Source: Clostridia bacterium
GTDB lineage: Bacteria; Bacillota; Clostridia; Christensenellales; Aristaeellaceae
Assembly (NCBI GenBank): GCA_017512805.1
Contig: JAFWES010000059.1
Location: forward strand, 62,001 to 126,000
Direction of reading: 5' to 3'
DNA length: 64,000 nucleotides
How positions within the stretch are numbered: the stretch's first letter is position 1; every line of letters begins with the position of its first letter. This document shows positions 19,026-27,961 of this stretch, one piece after another. A program made the translations under genes and the position numbers. The notes below the pieces were generated by a model. It was not told the DNA's origin. It worked only from the letters and a program-made list of their open reading frames with translations, and did no database searches.

Positions 19026-19733
19026 ATGCGATACGGGCTGCTGATCGCCGTGGAACGGGAACTGAAGGCTTTTCTGGAGAGCGGAGAGGCTATGAGCGAA
19101 GAGCGGGTCTGCGGGCGGACGGTATACCGGACCCGGATCGGGGGGCATGAGATTTTTGCCCTTTGTTCCGGATGCGGCGAGATCGACGCCGCCGGGGGAA
19201 CCCAGCTGCTGATCGCGAAATATGACTGTCAGGCCATCCTGAACTTTGGCGTGACGGGGGCGCTGGATCCGACGCTGAGGGTGGAGGATCTGTTTGTGGT
19301 TCGCAAGGTCAGGCACTACGATTTTGACACCTCGGCGGTGGATGACCTGATGCCCAACCAGTACGCTGACCTGCCGGACGCCTTTATCCCCCTGAATGAA
19401 GAGATGATCCGGAGCGCGAAGGCCGCGGCGCCGGCGCTGCGGGAAGCCGTATGCGCCAGTGGAGACAAATTCATTGCGGATCGGGAAGAGAAGACCCGGC
19501 TGTTTGCGTTGGGATGCCAGATCTGCGATATGGAAATGGCTGCCATTGCCCGGGTTTGCAGGACCTGCGGGGTGCCCTGCCTGTCCATTAAGTGCATCAG
19601 CGATACATTTGAGGGCGGCGCCGGGGACTTCAATACCAATGTGGCGCGCAGCGCCGGGGCGGCTTTTCGGGTGCTTCGGGCGGTGCTGGAAAACGGATTC
19701 GTTTCCCCCTTGCTCCCCGGGGCAGAGTTGTGA
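19026..19733 (+). CDS. Nucleoside phosphorylase-superfamily protein (MTA/SAH-nucleosidase-like)
   Basis: The 235-residue protein starts MRYGLLIAVERELKAFL and contains the superfamily segments LNFGVTGALDP, QICDMEMAAIARVC (purine-binding Glu) and KCISDTFEGG (catalytic Asp). It would cleave the glycosidic bond of a purine nucleoside such as methylthioadenosine or S-adenosylhomocysteine. The overall pattern is closest to MtnN-like proteins, but the exact substrate is inferred. The gene follows the aminotransferase by 3 bases. The promoter for the next gene lies at its 3' end. Confidence 0.8.
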   Translation: MRYGLLIAVERELKAFLESGEAMSEERVCGRTVYRTRIGGHEIFALCSGCGEIDAAGGTQLLIAKYDCQAILNFGVTGALDPTLRVEDLFVVRKVRHYDFDTSAVDDLMPNQYADLPDAFIPLNEEMIRSAKAAAPALREAVCASGDKFIADREEKTRLFALGCQICDMEMAAIARVCRTCGVPCLSIKCISDTFEGGAGDFNTNVARSAGAAFRVLRAVLENGFVSPLLPGAEL

Positions 19734-19739
19734 TATAAT
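19710..19739 (+). promoter_or_regulatory. Promoter of the PrsA-like foldase gene
   Basis: TTGCTC (19710-19715) and TATAAT (19734-19739) are 18 bases apart and overlap the end of the nucleosidase gene. Confidence 0.55.
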
Positions 19740-19792
19740 AGCGGCCGTGTTCCCAAAGGGATGAGTTTTGCGAAGGATTGGAGTGACTTCTG

Positions 19793-21181
19793 ATGCAAAA
19801 GAAAGCTTTGCTGGCGCTGATGCTGGCGATGACCCTGTTTTTGACCGGGTGCACCCTGGTGCAGAAGGATCCGGAGGTGGACCGGGCGACGGAGATTATC
19901 CGCCTGGGGGATCAGGTGATTACCAAGGGCGAGGTGACGGATACCGTGAACTCGCAGCTGGAGTACATGGCTTCGCTGTATTCCATGTACGGTCTTTCCT
20001 ATGACGCTGCGGCCGCGGAGAATATTGCCGAAGTCCGGTCGGCTGTCATCGCCGATTACAAGACCCATATGGTGGAAACAGCCAAGATAAAAGAATTGGG
20101 TCTGGATACCCTGACGGAAGAGGAAGAAGCGGCCGCGCAGGCGGATGCGGAACAGCGCTATCAGGATAACCTGGACCACATCATTTCCGACAATGAGGAT
20201 CTGGCGGATCTGACGGATGAGGAAAAACAGGAACGGGCGAAGGAGCAGCTGGACGCGCTGGACTATACCATGGAGACCGCGCTGGAGGATGCCCGGCATA
20301 CCATCCTGGAAGACAAGCTGCGGGCCAAGATTATCAAGGATGTGGCGGTGACGGAGGAGGAAATCCAGGCTGATTTCGACAGCAAGGTGGAGTCCGCCCG
20401 GACCACGTATGAGAATAACGCGGGTTCCTGGGCGTCGGCGGCTAATAACGGGACGTCTCCCCTTTATTATACCCCCGCGGGCGTCCGGTATGTGAAGCAG
20501 ATCCTGGTGGGGTTCACCGATGAGGATCAGGCGGCGATCGACGCGGCCAACGCGAAGGTGACCGAAGCCCAGACGGCGGTTACCGCGGCGGAATCCAAGA
20601 TGAACGACGCGCAGGCCGTCATCGATCGTGAGGACGCCTCCGAGGAAGATCAAAAGGCCGCCGAAGGCGACCTGAACGCGGCGCAGGAGGAACTGACCCA
20701 GGCGCAGAGCGATCTGGCCGCGGCCCAGGCGGAGGTAAATGCCGCGACCGATACCGCTTTCGCCAACATCGACTCGGCCGCGGATGAGATCCTTGCCCAG
20801 CTGGCGGAAGGCGCGGACTGGGATACCCTGATGGCTGAAAAGACGGAGGATCCCGGCATGCTCAGCGGCATCACCGCCCAGCGGGGCTATGCCGTCAGCG
20901 CGGACATGACCAGCTTTGATTCCGCCTTCGTGCAGGCCGCCATGGCGCTGGAAAAGATCGGGGATGTGTCGGACAAGACGAAGGGAACCACCTACGGCTA
21001 CTACATCATCAAGTATGTGGGAGACGCGGCGGAAGGCCCCATTGCCCTGGAAGAGGTCAGGGAAACCATCGAGTCCAGCCTGCTGTCCACCAAGCAGGAC
21101 ACCACCTACAATGAGCAGATCGAAGCCTGGGTCAGCGAGATGGAGTCTCAGTTCAAAGTGGACGAGAAGGCGCTGGACTGA
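19793..21181 (+). CDS. Lipoprotein foldase, SurA/PrsA-like parvulin with coiled-coil insert
   Basis: The 462-residue protein has a lipoprotein signal with lipobox LTGC (Cys20). An N-terminal SurA-type chaperone helical region follows, then a parvulin-type prolyl isomerase domain starting near YVKQILVGFTDED (about 232). The parvulin domain is interrupted by an Ala/Glu/Gln-rich coiled-coil insertion (about 240-325) and resumes with ILAQLAEGADWDTLMAEKTEDP. It would fold exported proteins at the outer face of the membrane. It is monocistronic, with its own promoter and a strong terminator. The many secreted proteins in this window are plausible clients; that is inference. Confidence 0.85.
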   Translation: MQKKALLALMLAMTLFLTGCTLVQKDPEVDRATEIIRLGDQVITKGEVTDTVNSQLEYMASLYSMYGLSYDAAAAENIAEVRSAVIADYKTHMVETAKIKELGLDTLTEEEEAAAQADAEQRYQDNLDHIISDNEDLADLTDEEKQERAKEQLDALDYTMETALEDARHTILEDKLRAKIIKDVAVTEEEIQADFDSKVESARTTYENNAGSWASAANNGTSPLYYTPAGVRYVKQILVGFTDEDQAAIDAANAKVTEAQTAVTAAESKMNDAQAVIDREDASEEDQKAAEGDLNAAQEELTQAQSDLAAAQAEVNAATDTAFANIDSAADEILAQLAEGADWDTLMAEKTEDPGMLSGITAQRGYAVSADMTSFDSAFVQAAMALEKIGDVSDKTKGTTYGYYIIKYVGDAAEGPIALEEVRETIESSLLSTKQDTTYNEQIEAWVSEMESQFKVDEKALD

Positions 21182-21212
21182 GCCCTTGCCGGATAAAGAA
21201 GAATGACAAGCC

Positions 21213-21248
21213 GGGGATGCCGCCTGGAAAAGCCGGCATCCCCCTTTT
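21213..21248 (+). terminator. Terminator after the foldase gene
   Basis: GGGGATGCCG pairs perfectly with CGGCATCCCC (10 bp) and is followed by CTTTTCGTTTTC. Confidence 0.85.
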
Positions 21249-21283
21249 CGTTTTCTGTGTCGGATGAAATAGAGGAGAAAAGC

Positions 21284-22228
21284 ATGTTTTTTTCCGCCCT
21301 ATGGAAGATGAAAGCCCGGGCAGCCCTGAAGGGAAAGTGGCTGACAGGGCTTCTGATCGCGCTGATTGTGAACCTGCCCGGTCTGCTGGTGCAGGGGATC
21401 GGCAGCTTCACGGGCAACAGCCTGTCGGACAGGCTGGCAGATCTGCTGGTCAGGCTGCAGAGCACCACCGATGCTTCCGTGATACGGGAAACGCTGGATA
21501 CCGGAGTGAACGAAATTCTGGGAGCCCGGGGCATCTGGATGATGCAGGGGGCCTCAGTGCTGGTATGGGCGCTGACTCCCTGCCTGGCCCTGGGGATGAT
21601 CCACTGGCTGCAGGCGACGCTGCGGAAGGAGCCGGCGGGGGAAGTGTCCGCCGTATTCAGCCGGATCGGATTATTCGGAAAAGCCATCGGGCTGCGCCTG
21701 TATGTGGCGCTGCGGGTTTTCCTGTGGATGCTGCCGGGGATGGGACTGATGGCGGCTTCCCTGCTGCCCCTCTGGCTGTCCGACAGCAGTTCCCGGATCT
21801 CCGTGCTGTCGGCGGCAAATACCGCTTACGGCCTGCAGTCGGTTTCCATGATTGTGGCCATTGTGCTGGCGGTGATGGCCTATTTGAAGTACGCCATGGC
21901 AGACCAGATTCTGGCGGATCACCCTGAAAAGGGTCCGGTGCAGGCGGCAAAGGAAAGCAGGACCATGATGAAGGGAAAACGGGGCGCGCTGTTTTCCTTG
22001 TATACCGGTTTTCTGCTGTGGTATTTTCTGGAAACCATGGCGGTGAATCTGGTGTCCGCGCTTTTCGGATCGGTGATCGGCCTGATGGCGGGGATGCTGT
22101 GCTCCCTGGCGCTGACGGTCTATCTGCGGGCTTCCGTGTCTGCCTTCTACCTGACGTGCCTGCCGGCGGAAACGGGAGGCCTGGGTCCTATGACGCTGAA
22201 TCCGGAAGACGGGGGGATGGAGCTGTGA
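21284..22228 (+). CDS. DUF975-like multi-pass membrane protein
   Basis: The 314-residue integral membrane protein starts MFFSALWKMKARAALKGKW, the short helix seen at the start of DUF975 proteins, and has about six hydrophobic segments. Function is unknown. ATG at 21284 has GAGGAG 6 bases upstream. Its TGA overlaps the murG GTG, so the two are translationally coupled; a role near cell-wall precursor synthesis is possible but only inferred from that coupling. Confidence 0.7.
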   Translation: MFFSALWKMKARAALKGKWLTGLLIALIVNLPGLLVQGIGSFTGNSLSDRLADLLVRLQSTTDASVIRETLDTGVNEILGARGIWMMQGASVLVWALTPCLALGMIHWLQATLRKEPAGEVSAVFSRIGLFGKAIGLRLYVALRVFLWMLPGMGLMAASLLPLWLSDSSSRISVLSAANTAYGLQSVSMIVAIVLAVMAYLKYAMADQILADHPEKGPVQAAKESRTMMKGKRGALFSLYTGFLLWYFLETMAVNLVSALFGSVIGLMAGMLCSLALTVYLRASVSAFYLTCLPAETGGLGPMTLNPEDGGMEL

Positions 22229-23304
22229 AGAAGATTGTGCTGACAGGCGGAGGAACCCTCGGACATGTGACGCCCCATCTGGCGCTGATTCCCCATCTGC
22301 AGGAAGAGGGATATGAAATTCACTATATCGGGACGGAAAACGGCATGGAAGCGCCCAAGATGCGGGCGGTGCCGGGAATCCACTACCATGCCGTTCAAAG
22401 CGGGAAACTGCGCCGCTATCACTCCTGGCAGAATTTTACGGATCCCTTCAGGGTGGTGGCCGGGGCTTTTCAGAGCGCCCGGCTCATGGGAAAAATCCGG
22501 CCCAACGTGGTCTTCAGCAAGGGGGGCTTTGTGGCGGTGCCGGTGGTGTTCGGCGCGTGGCTGCATCGGATTCCCGTCCTTTGTCATGAAAGCGACCTGA
22601 CCCCCGGGCTGGCGAACAGGCTTTGTCGGCCTTTTGCCCGAAAGTTTGCCACCACTTTTCCCGAATGTGCGGAAGCCCTGGGCAGAAAGGCGGAAATGAC
22701 GGGGACGCCGCTGCGGCCGGAGCTGTTTTCCGGCAGCCGGGAAGCGGGGCTGAGGTTTTTCGGCTTCACCGGGGATAAACCGGTGCTGCTGATGATGGGG
22801 GGCTCTTCCGGAGCTCAGAGCGTGAACAAAGCGCTGCGGGAAGCGCTGCCGGGTCTGACAGGGACATTCGATGTGGCGCACATCTGCGGAAAGGGGAACC
22901 TGGCGCCGGAACTGGACGGTACGCCCGGCTATTGTCAGGTCGAATTTCTGGACGCGGAGCTGCCGGACGCCCTGGCGGCGACCAGTCTGGTGCTGAGCCG
23001 GGCCGGGGCCAACGCCCTGTGTGAATTCCAGCATTTGGGACGGCCCATGCTGCTGGTACCCTATCCCAAGGGAGCCAGCCGGGGAGACCAGATTCTGAAC
23101 GCGAAAAGCCTGGAAAAACGGGGGCTCTGCCGGGTGCTGATGCAGGAGGACATGACGCCGGAGACCCTGAAGGAAGCGATTCTCGCGACGTGGGCGGACC
23201 GGGAACAGCTGGAAAAGGCGCTGCGGGACGCGCCGCCGGCTGACGGGACGGAGCGGGTGCTGGAGATGATCCGAGAAATTTCCAGTCCGGAACAGACTCA
23301 TTAA
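22225..23304 (+). CDS. murG: UDP-GlcNAc:undecaprenyl-PP-MurNAc-pentapeptide GlcNAc transferase
   Basis: The 359-residue GT28 enzyme converts lipid I to lipid II at the inner face of the membrane. The N-terminal loop is LTGGGTLGHVTPHLAL, followed by SKGGFVAVPVVFGAW, and the C-terminal nucleotide-binding region has MMGGSSGAQSVN and LSRAGANALCEF. The GTG start overlaps the upstream TGA (GTGA). It is placed outside any visible dcw cluster, next to a DUF975-like protein, which is unusual for MurG. Confidence 0.93.
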   Translation: MKKIVLTGGGTLGHVTPHLALIPHLQEEGYEIHYIGTENGMEAPKMRAVPGIHYHAVQSGKLRRYHSWQNFTDPFRVVAGAFQSARLMGKIRPNVVFSKGGFVAVPVVFGAWLHRIPVLCHESDLTPGLANRLCRPFARKFATTFPECAEALGRKAEMTGTPLRPELFSGSREAGLRFFGFTGDKPVLLMMGGSSGAQSVNKALREALPGLTGTFDVAHICGKGNLAPELDGTPGYCQVEFLDAELPDALAATSLVLSRAGANALCEFQHLGRPMLLVPYPKGASRGDQILNAKSLEKRGLCRVLMQEDMTPETLKEAILATWADREQLEKALRDAPPADGTERVLEMIREISSPEQTH

Positions 23305-23314
23305 ACGGTCTTCC

Positions 23315-23347
23315 AAAGCTGCTGACGGAAAACGGACAGCAGCTTTT
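23315..23347 (+). terminator. Terminator after murG
   Basis: AAAGCTGCTG (23315-23324) pairs with CAGCAGCTTT and is followed by a short T-run. Confidence 0.8.
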
Positions 23348-23412
23348 TATCAAGGCTGCTTTTGCGGAAAAAGAGGATGAAGAGGTGTTCTCATGAACGC
23401 ACAGCGCGCTTC

Positions 23413-23444
23413 AAAAAAAGTCCGCCCCCTTATCTGGAGCGGAC
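23413..23444 (-). terminator. Terminator of the flavodiiron protein gene
   Basis: On the minus strand GTCCGC (23439-23444) pairs with GCGGAC (23420-23425), followed by seven T. It lies about 70 bases past the stop codon at 23516. Confidence 0.75.
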
Positions 23445-23515
23445 GGATGTCAATATGAACTGTACGCAGAAGCGGCGGATGATATGGACGGGATGGAATA
23501 GCGCCCCTGGCCGGA

Positions 23516-24676
23516 TCAGGCCATCAGCGCGTCCGCCAGGGCCGTCAGCTGGGCTTCGCTTTCCGCATTCAGGGCGGAGGTGATCCTGACCGCCGGCTCC
23601 AGGAAGTTCAGCTCCTTGCAGCCTTCCAGCATGCTCTTCATCCCTTTTACGGCCATGGGAGCCCATGTGCCGTTTTCGATCAGCCCGACGGTTTTCTTTT
23701 GCCAGTTCCGCTCGGTCAGGTGGTCGATGAATGTCCGCATGAAGGGGAAGATGTCCGCGTTGTATGTGGTGGTAGCCAGAACGACTTTCCCATAACGGAA
23801 CGTATCTTCGACCGCTTCCGGCATGTCGCAGCGGGCCAGGTCGTTGAGGACCACCTTGGGGCAGCCCCGGGCCTTCAGCAACTCCGCCAGCTTTTCGGCC
23901 GCGGCCTTGGTATGCCCGTAGACGGAAGTGTAGTTGATAACCACGCCCTCTGATTCCACGCCATAGGTGCTCCAGATCCGGTACAGGTTCAGATAATACC
24001 CCAGGTCTTCATTCAGCACCGGCCCGTGCAGGGGGCAGATGGTCTCAATGGGCAGGTCTGTCAGCTTTTTCATGACCGCCTGCACCTGGGGACCGTATTT
24101 GCCGACGATGCCAAAATAGTACCGGCGGGCTTCGCAGGCCCAGCCTTCCGGATCTTCCGCATCCAGGGCTCCGAATTTGCCGAAGGCATCAGCGGAAAAA
24201 AGCGTGTGAGCGGTCTCATCCCAGGTAAAGATGACCTCCGGCCAGTGCACCATGGGAGCGGAGAAAAAGGTCAGGGTATGGGTTCCCAGATTCAGAACGC
24301 TTTTCTCCGCGGCGATGACGCGGCTGCGGTCGGACAGGTCGGATCCGTAGAAGTTCTTCATCATCTGGAAGGCTTTGGCGGAAGCCACGACGGTCACGTC
24401 CGGATACGCGTCCAGGAAGCGGAAGATGTTGGCGGAGTGATCGGGCTCCATATGCTGTACGATCAGGTAATCCGGCTTGCGGCCCGCCAGCTGGTCCGTC
24501 AGATTCTTCAGCCATTCCTCGCCGAAACGGGCATCCACCGTATCTATGACAGCGATCTTCCTGTCCAGAATCACATAAGAGTTGTAGGCCATCCCCAAGG
24601 GGACCACGTACTGCCCCTCAAACAGGTCAATTTCATGATCATTGACTCCAATATAGGCGATATCCTTTGCCATCAT
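23516..24676 (-). CDS. fprA: Flavodiiron protein (FprA-type)
   Basis: The 386-residue protein has a metallo-beta-lactamase-like diiron domain with ligands H75, E77, D79, H80 (in QHMEPDH), H144 (VHWPE) and D163 (SADAFG), and a later CPLHGP. A flavodoxin domain with FMN loop YTSVYGHTKAAAEKL follows. It reduces O2 to water and/or NO to N2O in anaerobes. No rubredoxin domain is fused, so an external electron donor is needed. The start is the first of two adjacent ATGs, with GGGAGG about 12 bases upstream. Confidence 0.95.
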   Translation of the reverse strand: MMAKDIAYIGVNDHEIDLFEGQYVVPLGMAYNSYVILDRKIAVIDTVDARFGEEWLKNLTDQLAGRKPDYLIVQHMEPDHSANIFRFLDAYPDVTVVASAKAFQMMKNFYGSDLSDRSRVIAAEKSVLNLGTHTLTFFSAPMVHWPEVIFTWDETAHTLFSADAFGKFGALDAEDPEGWACEARRYYFGIVGKYGPQVQAVMKKLTDLPIETICPLHGPVLNEDLGYYLNLYRIWSTYGVESEGVVINYTSVYGHTKAAAEKLAELLKARGCPKVVLNDLARCDMPEAVEDTFRYGKVVLATTTYNADIFPFMRTFIDHLTERNWQKKTVGLIENGTWAPMAVKGMKSMLEGCKELNFLEPAVRITSALNAESEAQLTALADALMA

Positions 24677-24711
24677 GTACGCAAACCCTCCCGCAAACAG
24701 ATTTGTTTTCT

Positions 24712-26160
24712 TTACTTCTTTTTCGACATACGCCGTACCGTATAGATGGCCAGCGCAATGGAGAATACCATCCCGACCGCGGCGATCAGCGGCTGGCCGT
24801 CAGGGGTCTGGGGTTTCAGATCCGTCGAGGACAGGACGCACGACCCGATGAACAGCACGCAGGCGAAAAGCGCCAGAATGACGTTCCTGGTGGTTTCATT
24901 CACCTTGTTCAGGATTTCATCATAGGAAATCAGCTCAAGGTTCATTTTCATCCGGCCCTTGACCATACCGTTCAGCGCGTCATAAGCCAGCTCCGGCATC
25001 TTCGCGACTTTTTTACTGACGCCCAGGACATCTTTCCCGGCGGAAATCAGTTCCTGCTTCACGTCCAGGTTCTTTTTCACCCGTTCCATCAGCTTGTCGG
25101 TGATCATCTGGAACAGATTCAATTCCGGGCACAGCTGTTCAATCACGCCCTCGATGGTGGCAATGGAACGAACCAGCATGGTGTATTTGCCGGGCAGCGA
25201 AATGTGGTGTTTGTCCGCCAGGCTCGTAACCTCCTCCAGCAGCGTGGACAGATCCAGCTCCTGGAGGTTGGTCACGTTCATATACTTGTCGAACATCATA
25301 TCCGCGTCTTCCAGCAGCTTGTTCCGGTCGGTCTTGGGCGAGGTCGCACCAATGGACATGATGGTGTTCACCAGGGTGTCCAGATCCCGGTCAATCAGCG
25401 AAAGAATCAGCGCCTGGAGCATGTTCACGTCCGCCTCGGTGATGCGGCCGATCATGCCAAAGTCGATCCAGACGGGCTTGCCATGGCTGACCATCAGGTT
25501 GCCCTGATGGGGATCGGCATGGAAGGTACCTACATCCAGCACCTGGTGCAGGTAGTTGTCCGGGATCACTGCGCCGATCTCTTCCGGATCATAGCCGTCA
25601 TCCATCAGCCGCTCCTTCTTGGCGATGGAATAGCCGTCCACAAAGGTCATCGTAAAGATGCGTTCGGTCGTCAGTTCGTCAATCACGGAGGGGCAGGTGA
25701 TCTTTTCCTCGTCCGCAATGCAGTTTTCCTTGAAGAACCGGGTGTTTTCCGCCTCAATCCGGAAATCCAGCTCCTCGTTCGTCACCTTTTCCAGCTCATC
25801 GATGACGGATACCAGGTCGATCATCTGCTCGCTGTCGTCGTCCGTATCACTGATGGTGTTGATGACTCTGCCCAGCTTTTTGAGCAGCACGAAGTCCTTA
25901 CGCATCATATCCGCAATCAGCGGGCGCTGCACCTTCGTCACGACCTTCGTCCCGTCCTTCAGCACCGCGTAATGGGCCTGGCCGATGGACGCGGAACCCA
26001 GGGGCTTGTCCCTGAATTCCTGATAGAGCTCATCGATCTTTTTGCCCGTCTCCCTTTTCGGGTGGTGAAATTTTATCATCTTAACCGTTCGGTTGTCAAT
26101 ATCCGTGATGGAGCTTTCCAGGGGGGTTGAGCATTTTGACAGGACTGTATTCCGATTCAT
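24712..26160 (-). CDS. UbiB/ABC1-family atypical kinase, N-terminally shortened
   Basis: The 482-residue protein carries the ABC1 core: the Ala-rich loop PLGSASIGQAHYA, VVTKVQRP (lysine), ELDFRIEAENTRFF, FHADPHQGNLM and WIDFGMIGR. Two C-terminal membrane helices are present. The usual ~100-residue N-terminal extension with the KxGQ motif is absent. Instead about 45 unrelated residues precede the first recognised helix. Flanking minus-strand sequence shows no KxGQ in other frames. ATG at 26160 has AAAGGGAA upstream. The family is ATPase-like in isoprenoid-quinone or lipid pathways; the role here is unknown. Confidence 0.85.
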   Translation of the reverse strand: MNRNTVLSKCSTPLESSITDIDNRTVKMIKFHHPKRETGKKIDELYQEFRDKPLGSASIGQAHYAVLKDGTKVVTKVQRPLIADMMRKDFVLLKKLGRVINTISDTDDDSEQMIDLVSVIDELEKVTNEELDFRIEAENTRFFKENCIADEEKITCPSVIDELTTERIFTMTFVDGYSIAKKERLMDDGYDPEEIGAVIPDNYLHQVLDVGTFHADPHQGNLMVSHGKPVWIDFGMIGRITEADVNMLQALILSLIDRDLDTLVNTIMSIGATSPKTDRNKLLEDADMMFDKYMNVTNLQELDLSTLLEEVTSLADKHHISLPGKYTMLVRSIATIEGVIEQLCPELNLFQMITDKLMERVKKNLDVKQELISAGKDVLGVSKKVAKMPELAYDALNGMVKGRMKMNLELISYDEILNKVNETTRNVILALFACVLFIGSCVLSSTDLKPQTPDGQPLIAAVGMVFSIALAIYTVRRMSKKK

Positions 26161-26254
26161 CGTGTCCTGTTCCCTTTTCGGTTTTCCTTTATGAAGCTCT
26201 GAAAGCGTCATTCACCGGGGCGGCCCTCGGTTCCGCCCGCCGGAAGAGGGTTAT

Positions 26255-26283
26255 TTGCTTTTTCTCCCGCTTTGTGATATAAG
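26255..26283 (+). promoter_or_regulatory. Promoter of the queuosine-precursor-type transporter gene
   Basis: TTGCTT (26255-26260) and TATAAG (26278-26283) are 17 bases apart, about 85 bases before the ATG. Confidence 0.5.
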
Positions 26284-26365
26284 AAAGCGCTGCGCCATGG
26301 CGCGGCGGCGGAGTTCGGGCTCGAAATCCTTCGCCATACAAAATAAAACCAAGGAGAAAAAGAAT

Positions 26366-27085
26366 ATGAAAGCGAAAGGTCTGTCCCTCTGGCGGCAAGC
26401 CCAAAGGGATCTTCGGGCGGTGCCCGGAGATGTTGTGTCCCTGTTCTGTGTATCGATCATCGTCATGAATCTGCTGGCCAATAAAACGATTTATCAGGCC
26501 GGCATCGTGGCGGCTGACGGAGGCATCCTGCTGTCCTGGCTGGCGTTTATGTGCATGGATGTGGTCACCAAAGCCTTCGGGAAGCGGATCGCAACCACGC
26601 TCTCCGTCTTTGCCCTGGGGATGAATCTTTTTGTGTCCCTGATTTTCTGTCTGTGCAGCATCATTCCCACGGAGACGGATTATTCCGGCTTCAACACCAT
26701 CTTTGGGGGAACCTGGTTTATCCTGCTCAGCAGCAGCGTCGCTTTTCTTCTTTCCGCCATCGTGAACAACTCGGTCAATGAGTCCGTTGGCCGGCATTTC
26801 CGGAAGGAGCCGGACGGGCGGCTGGCCTATATCACCCGGAGCTATGTTTCCACTTTCGTCGGCCAGTTCGTGGACAACTTCGTTTTTGCGGGACTGACGT
26901 TTATGGTGTTTGCGCCCATATACTGGGACGGATTCTCCTGGACCCTGTCTCAGTGCGTCACCTGTTCCCTGATCGGAGCGGTTCTGGAGCTGATGATGGA
27001 AGTGCTCTTCTCTCCGCTGGGATATCTTCTGCTGGAAAAATGGAGGAAGGAAGGAATATGTAAAGCGGAGGGCCGGCCCCAATGA
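26366..27085 (+). CDS. Queuosine precursor transporter-type membrane protein (VUT/YhhQ family)
   Basis: The 239-residue protein has about six hydrophobic helices. The motifs NLLANKTI, MDVVTKAFGK, FGGTWFILLSSSVAFLLS and STFVGQFVDNFVF match the VUT/YhhQ family, which imports preQ0/preQ1 or queuine. ATG at 26366 follows AAGGAG with 9-base spacing. queA at 7854 is a plausible functional partner. The ATGA overlap with the downstream SDR gene indicates translational coupling. Confidence 0.8.
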   Translation: MKAKGLSLWRQAQRDLRAVPGDVVSLFCVSIIVMNLLANKTIYQAGIVAADGGILLSWLAFMCMDVVTKAFGKRIATTLSVFALGMNLFVSLIFCLCSIIPTETDYSGFNTIFGGTWFILLSSSVAFLLSAIVNNSVNESVGRHFRKEPDGRLAYITRSYVSTFVGQFVDNFVFAGLTFMVFAPIYWDGFSWTLSQCVTCSLIGAVLELMMEVLFSPLGYLLLEKWRKEGICKAEGRPQ

Positions 27086-27795
27086 AACTGCTGATTACCG
27101 GGGCCTCGGGCGGAATCGGCTCCGCTGTCGCAGGCCGCTTTCTGAAAAACGGTCACACCGTGTTCGGGTTGGATCTGGCCCCTGCGCCGTTTGACCATCC
27201 CAACTATACGCATTTCAGGACGGATCTTCTGGATGAATCGGCCCTGCCTGCGCTTCCGATGCCGGAAATCCTCTTTCTCAACGCGGGCGTTCAGAACAGC
27301 CCGGACGATATTGATCTGAATCTGAAAGCAACCATCCAGGTGACGGAGCATTACCTGCGGGGAAATACGGCGCTGCGCTCCGTGCTCTTTAACGCCTCCG
27401 CTTCCGCCGTCTCCGGTCAGGAGTTTCCCGTATACGCCGCCTCCAAAGCGGGCGTTCTGGGATATATGAAGAATCTGGCGATCCGCCTGGCTCCGAGGAG
27501 GATTCCCTGCAACGCCATCTGCCTGGGCGGGGTGTATTCTCCGCTGAACGAGGCTGTGGTCCGGGATCCGGTGCTGTGGAAACAGATTATGGATGTGACA
27601 CCCATGAAGAAATGGACGGATACGGAGGAAGTGGCGGACTGGGTGGAATTTCTGACCCTGAAGAATCATTCCATGTCCGGGGAAAGTTTGTTGATTGATA
27701 ACGGGGAATACCAGCTGCGGTCCACTTTTGTCTGGCCGGGGCCCGCGGACATGGTTCGGCTGCGCCTCATGAGGACGGCAGACGGGGAAGGCTGA
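27082..27795 (+). CDS. Short-chain dehydrogenase/reductase
   Basis: The 237-residue Rossmann protein has the NAD(P)-binding TGASGGIGSAVAGRF at the N-terminus, an NAG-type LFLNAGVQN, and the catalytic Ser-Tyr-Lys set in FNASASAVS and YAASKAG. It ends in a non-canonical tail. The substrate is unknown. It overlaps the transporter gene by 4 bases, so it is probably coexpressed. Confidence 0.85.
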   Translation: MKLLITGASGGIGSAVAGRFLKNGHTVFGLDLAPAPFDHPNYTHFRTDLLDESALPALPMPEILFLNAGVQNSPDDIDLNLKATIQVTEHYLRGNTALRSVLFNASASAVSGQEFPVYAASKAGVLGYMKNLAIRLAPRRIPCNAICLGGVYSPLNEAVVRDPVLWKQIMDVTPMKKWTDTEEVADWVEFLTLKNHSMSGESLLIDNGEYQLRSTFVWPGPADMVRLRLMRTADGEG

Positions 27796-27808
27796 TCCAC
27801 TCCGAGGC

Positions 27809-27837
27809 TTGTGTATCCGCGGGCATTCTGCTATACT
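27809..27837 (+). promoter_or_regulatory. Promoter of the beta-mannosidase gene
   Basis: TTGTGT (27809-27814) and TATACT (27832-27837) are 17 bases apart. The leader of about 120 bases is otherwise unremarkable. Confidence 0.55.
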
Positions 27838-27961
27838 TTCCGCGTCCGGAGGGAAGGGCGGCTTCATCAGCCCTGTCCGAAGAGGCTTCCCCCTCACGGC
27901 CTGGCGCGACGATTTTTGCTTTCAACCGATCAATTTCAGGAAATGAAAGGAGCTTTCCCTG

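Noticed and set aside
23362-23583. Small plus-strand frame after murG
   Set aside because: It overlaps the terminator and 3' end of the flavodiiron gene, with no domain and no conserved start.
26284-26365. preQ1 riboswitch before the transporter gene
   Set aside because: The A-rich tail and AAGGAG are suggestive, but a preQ1-I P1 stem and loop could not be fitted convincingly. A covariance-model search would decide.
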